A stretch of 31,752 nucleotides of DNA from VBDM01 sp035651815. GTDB taxonomy: Bacteria; Pseudomonadota; Gammaproteobacteria; Burkholderiales; SG8-39. The stretch lies in the NCBI GenBank assembly GCA_035651815.1, contig DASRFB010000058.1, forward strand, positions 1 through 31,752. Direction: 5' to 3'. Of the stretch, positions 30,488 through 31,752 are shown in pieces. Each line of letters begins with the position of its first letter. Position 1 is the first letter of the stretch. A model generated the notes under the pieces. The model had not been told where the DNA came from. It ran no database searches and saw nothing but the letters and a program-made list of their open reading frames with translations. Position numbers and translations under genes: made by a program.

Positions 30488-30495
30488 CGGCAACC

Positions 30496-30509
30496 GGAGA
30501 AGGACCATC
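30496..30509 (+). promoter_or_regulatory. Ribosome binding site that points to an ATC start codon
   Basis: GGAGAAGGA (30496-30504) ends a few bases before ATC at 30507-30509. From the GGAG core to ATC there are 7 bases, ideal spacing. No ATG, GTG or TTG is in frame between the upstream in-frame stop and codon 19, and codons 1-18 encode the essential FAD-binding GAGPTG loop. Confidence 0.5.
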
Positions 30510-31712
30510 GACAGCAAACGACTGCCCGTCGTCGTCGCGGGTGCCGGCCCCACCGGGCTGATGTGCGCGCTCGCGCTCGCGCACCAGGGCATCCCGGTCG
30601 TCGTGTGCGAGTCGGGCCGCGCGCTCGCGCGCGACCTTCGCGCCGGAACGTTCCACCCGCCGACGCTCGAGCTGATGGCGCCCTACGGCATCACCGAGCG
30701 CATGCTCGAGGTCGGCATCCGCGTGCGTCACTGGCAGATCCGCGACCGTCGCGGGGAGTTCGTCGCCCAGTTCGACCTCGGGCTGCTCGCCGAGGACACG
30801 CCGTACCCGTACCGCCTGCACCTCGAGCAGCACCGGCTGACGCCCATCCAGCTCGACCTGATGCGCCGCACCGAGGCGGATGTGCGCTTCGACCACGCCG
30901 TCACCGGCGTCGAGCAGCGCGGCGACCGCGCGCTCGTGCATGTCGAGGCGGCCGGCGAGCCGGACACGATCGAGGCCTCGTGGGTGATCGGCGCGGACGG
31001 CGGCCGCAGCTCGGTGCGCAAGGCGCTCGGCATCGAGTTCGAGGGCTTCACCTGGCCCGAGCAGTTCCTCGTCGCCAGCACGACGCACGACTTCTCGCGC
31101 TACGGCTTCGCCCTGAACGCCTACATCGCCGACCCGGTGGAGTGGATCGCGCTGTTCAAGATGCCGAACTCCGGGCCGCCGGGGCTGTGGCGCGCGGTGT
31201 TCCCGGTGCCCGACCAGGCCGAGGACATCGTTCTCGCGTCCGACAACGTCGAGGACAAGCTGCAGCGCTTCGTCGCGCGCAGCGTGCCCTACGAGGTGCG
31301 CTACAAGAGCACCTACCGCGTGCACCAGCGCGTGTGCAAGACGTTCCGCTCGGGCCGCGTGCTGCTCGCGGGCGACGCGGCGCACATCAACAACCCGATC
31401 GGGGCCTTCGGCCTGAACAGCGGCATCCACGACGCCGTCAGCCTCGCCGAGAAGCTCGGCCGGGTGTGGCGGGGCGAGGCCGACGACACGCTGCTCGACC
31501 TGTACGCGCGCCAGCGCCGCACCGTCGCCAAGGAGCAGGTCGACAAGATGTCGATCCGCAACAAGCGCCTGCTCGAGGAGCACGACCCCGCGGTGCAGCG
31601 CGAGCGCCTGACCGAGCTGGTCGCGATCGCCTCCGACCCGGAGCGCGCGCGCCGGCACATGCTCGAGACCTCGATGATCGCGAGCCTGCGCCAAGCGGCG
31701 CAGATGCAGTAA
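30507..31712 (+). CDS. FAD-dependent aromatic monooxygenase (PheA/TfdB/MhpA-like), probable ATC start
   Basis: A 401-residue group A flavoprotein hydroxylase. Beginning at ATC 30507 it reads DSKRLPVVVAGAGPTGLMCALALA, containing the GxGxxG Rossmann motif. The second FAD motif is WVIGADGGRSSVRKALG, and the third is VLLAGDAAHINNPIGAFGLNSGIHDA. These three define NAD(P)H- and O2-dependent aromatic hydroxylases. The first ATG (30561) falls after GAGPTG and would destroy the FAD site, so translation must begin upstream. ATC with a good Shine-Dalgarno is the only candidate, unless the base is an error for ATG. The C-terminal thioredoxin-like domain of larger PheA/MhpA enzymes is absent. It lies just after a Bug receptor, likely co-transcribed. 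The aromatic substrate is not known. Confidence 0.85.
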   Translation: MDSKRLPVVVAGAGPTGLMCALALAHQGIPVVVCESGRALARDLRAGTFHPPTLELMAPYGITERMLEVGIRVRHWQIRDRRGEFVAQFDLGLLAEDTPYPYRLHLEQHRLTPIQLDLMRRTEADVRFDHAVTGVEQRGDRALVHVEAAGEPDTIEASWVIGADGGRSSVRKALGIEFEGFTWPEQFLVASTTHDFSRYGFALNAYIADPVEWIALFKMPNSGPPGLWRAVFPVPDQAEDIVLASDNVEDKLQRFVARSVPYEVRYKSTYRVHQRVCKTFRSGRVLLAGDAAHINNPIGAFGLNSGIHDAVSLAEKLGRVWRGEADDTLLDLYARQRRTVAKEQVDKMSIRNKRLLEEHDPAVQRERLTELVAIASDPERARRHMLETSMIASLRQAAQMQ

Positions 31713-31752
31713 GGCCGCGCGGCGCTCAGCGCGCCGCCGGCGCGACCGCCAC

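Noticed and set aside
31713..31752. 3' end of a minus-strand gene or a terminator hairpin (CGGCGC-TCAGC-GCGCCG)
   Set aside because: Only 40 bases remain; an in-frame TGA on the minus strand is possible, but there is too little sequence to support a gene, and there is no U-tract.

Overview
The window is very GC-rich with strongly G/C-biased third codon positions, and genes are packed tightly with many 4-base ATGA-type overlaps. Its content fits a soil or sediment betaproteobacterium, probably Burkholderiales-like. The main reason is the expansion of Bug-type periplasmic receptors (tripartite tricarboxylate transporter receptor family): four intact genes and one remnant in 32 kb. They sit among amidohydrolases, alpha/beta hydrolases and aromatic-catabolism enzymes. 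The assignment is inferred from gene content, not from a marker gene. I see no rRNA, tRNA, CRISPR array, transposase or integrase. No stretch above 300 bases lacks a gene.

Layout. 1-1544 (+): 3' part of an amidohydrolase and a dienelactone-hydrolase-family protein. 1541-2369: a gene fossil in which a Bug gene (-) and a divergent LysR regulator (+) have both lost their 5' parts and are joined. 2424-3401 (+): NitT/TauT-type binding protein. 3587-4812: four very small proteins with paired CxxC knuckles, two of them close paralogues. 4829-7438 (-): cupin, amidohydrolase, binding protein. 7513-9542 (+): two paralogous family-1 binding proteins in tandem. 9593-12559 (-): Bug, alpha/beta hydrolase, luciferase-like flavin monooxygenase. 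12600-13772: a lower-GC accessory island with one GSU2403-like nucleotidyltransferase and a symmetrical double-palindrome promoter region. 13785-15602 (-): Bug and carboxylesterase. 15677-19366 (+): 4-oxalomesaconate hydratase (ligJ), Bug, second amidohydrolase and a 4,5-dihydroxyphthalate-decarboxylase-like protein, translationally coupled. 19374-20755 (-): DoxX membrane protein and a secreted tandem-ABM protein. 20831-22300 (+): class C beta-lactamase-like serine hydrolase. 22305-27221 (-): form I aerobic CO dehydrogenase genes coxM-coxS-coxL, with an XdhC/CoxI-YHS maturation-type gene upstream. 27318-29338 (+): Liv-type binding protein and an alpha/beta hydrolase lacking its nucleophile. 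29519-31712 (+): Bug and an FAD monooxygenase that seems to start at ATC.

How the genes work together. The recurring unit is a periplasmic binding protein coupled to one or two cytoplasmic hydrolases, decarboxylases or monooxygenases, with no transporter permease or ATPase anywhere in the window. This suggests a scavenging lifestyle in which many receptors feed a few shared permeases encoded elsewhere, each receptor travelling with the enzyme for its ligand. The CO dehydrogenase adds an energy source from trace CO.

Most worth a second look: the nucleotidyltransferase island with its apparently lost divergent partner, the zinc-ribbon miniprotein cluster, the XdhC-YHS fusion beside coxMSL, and the Bug/LysR fusion fossil.
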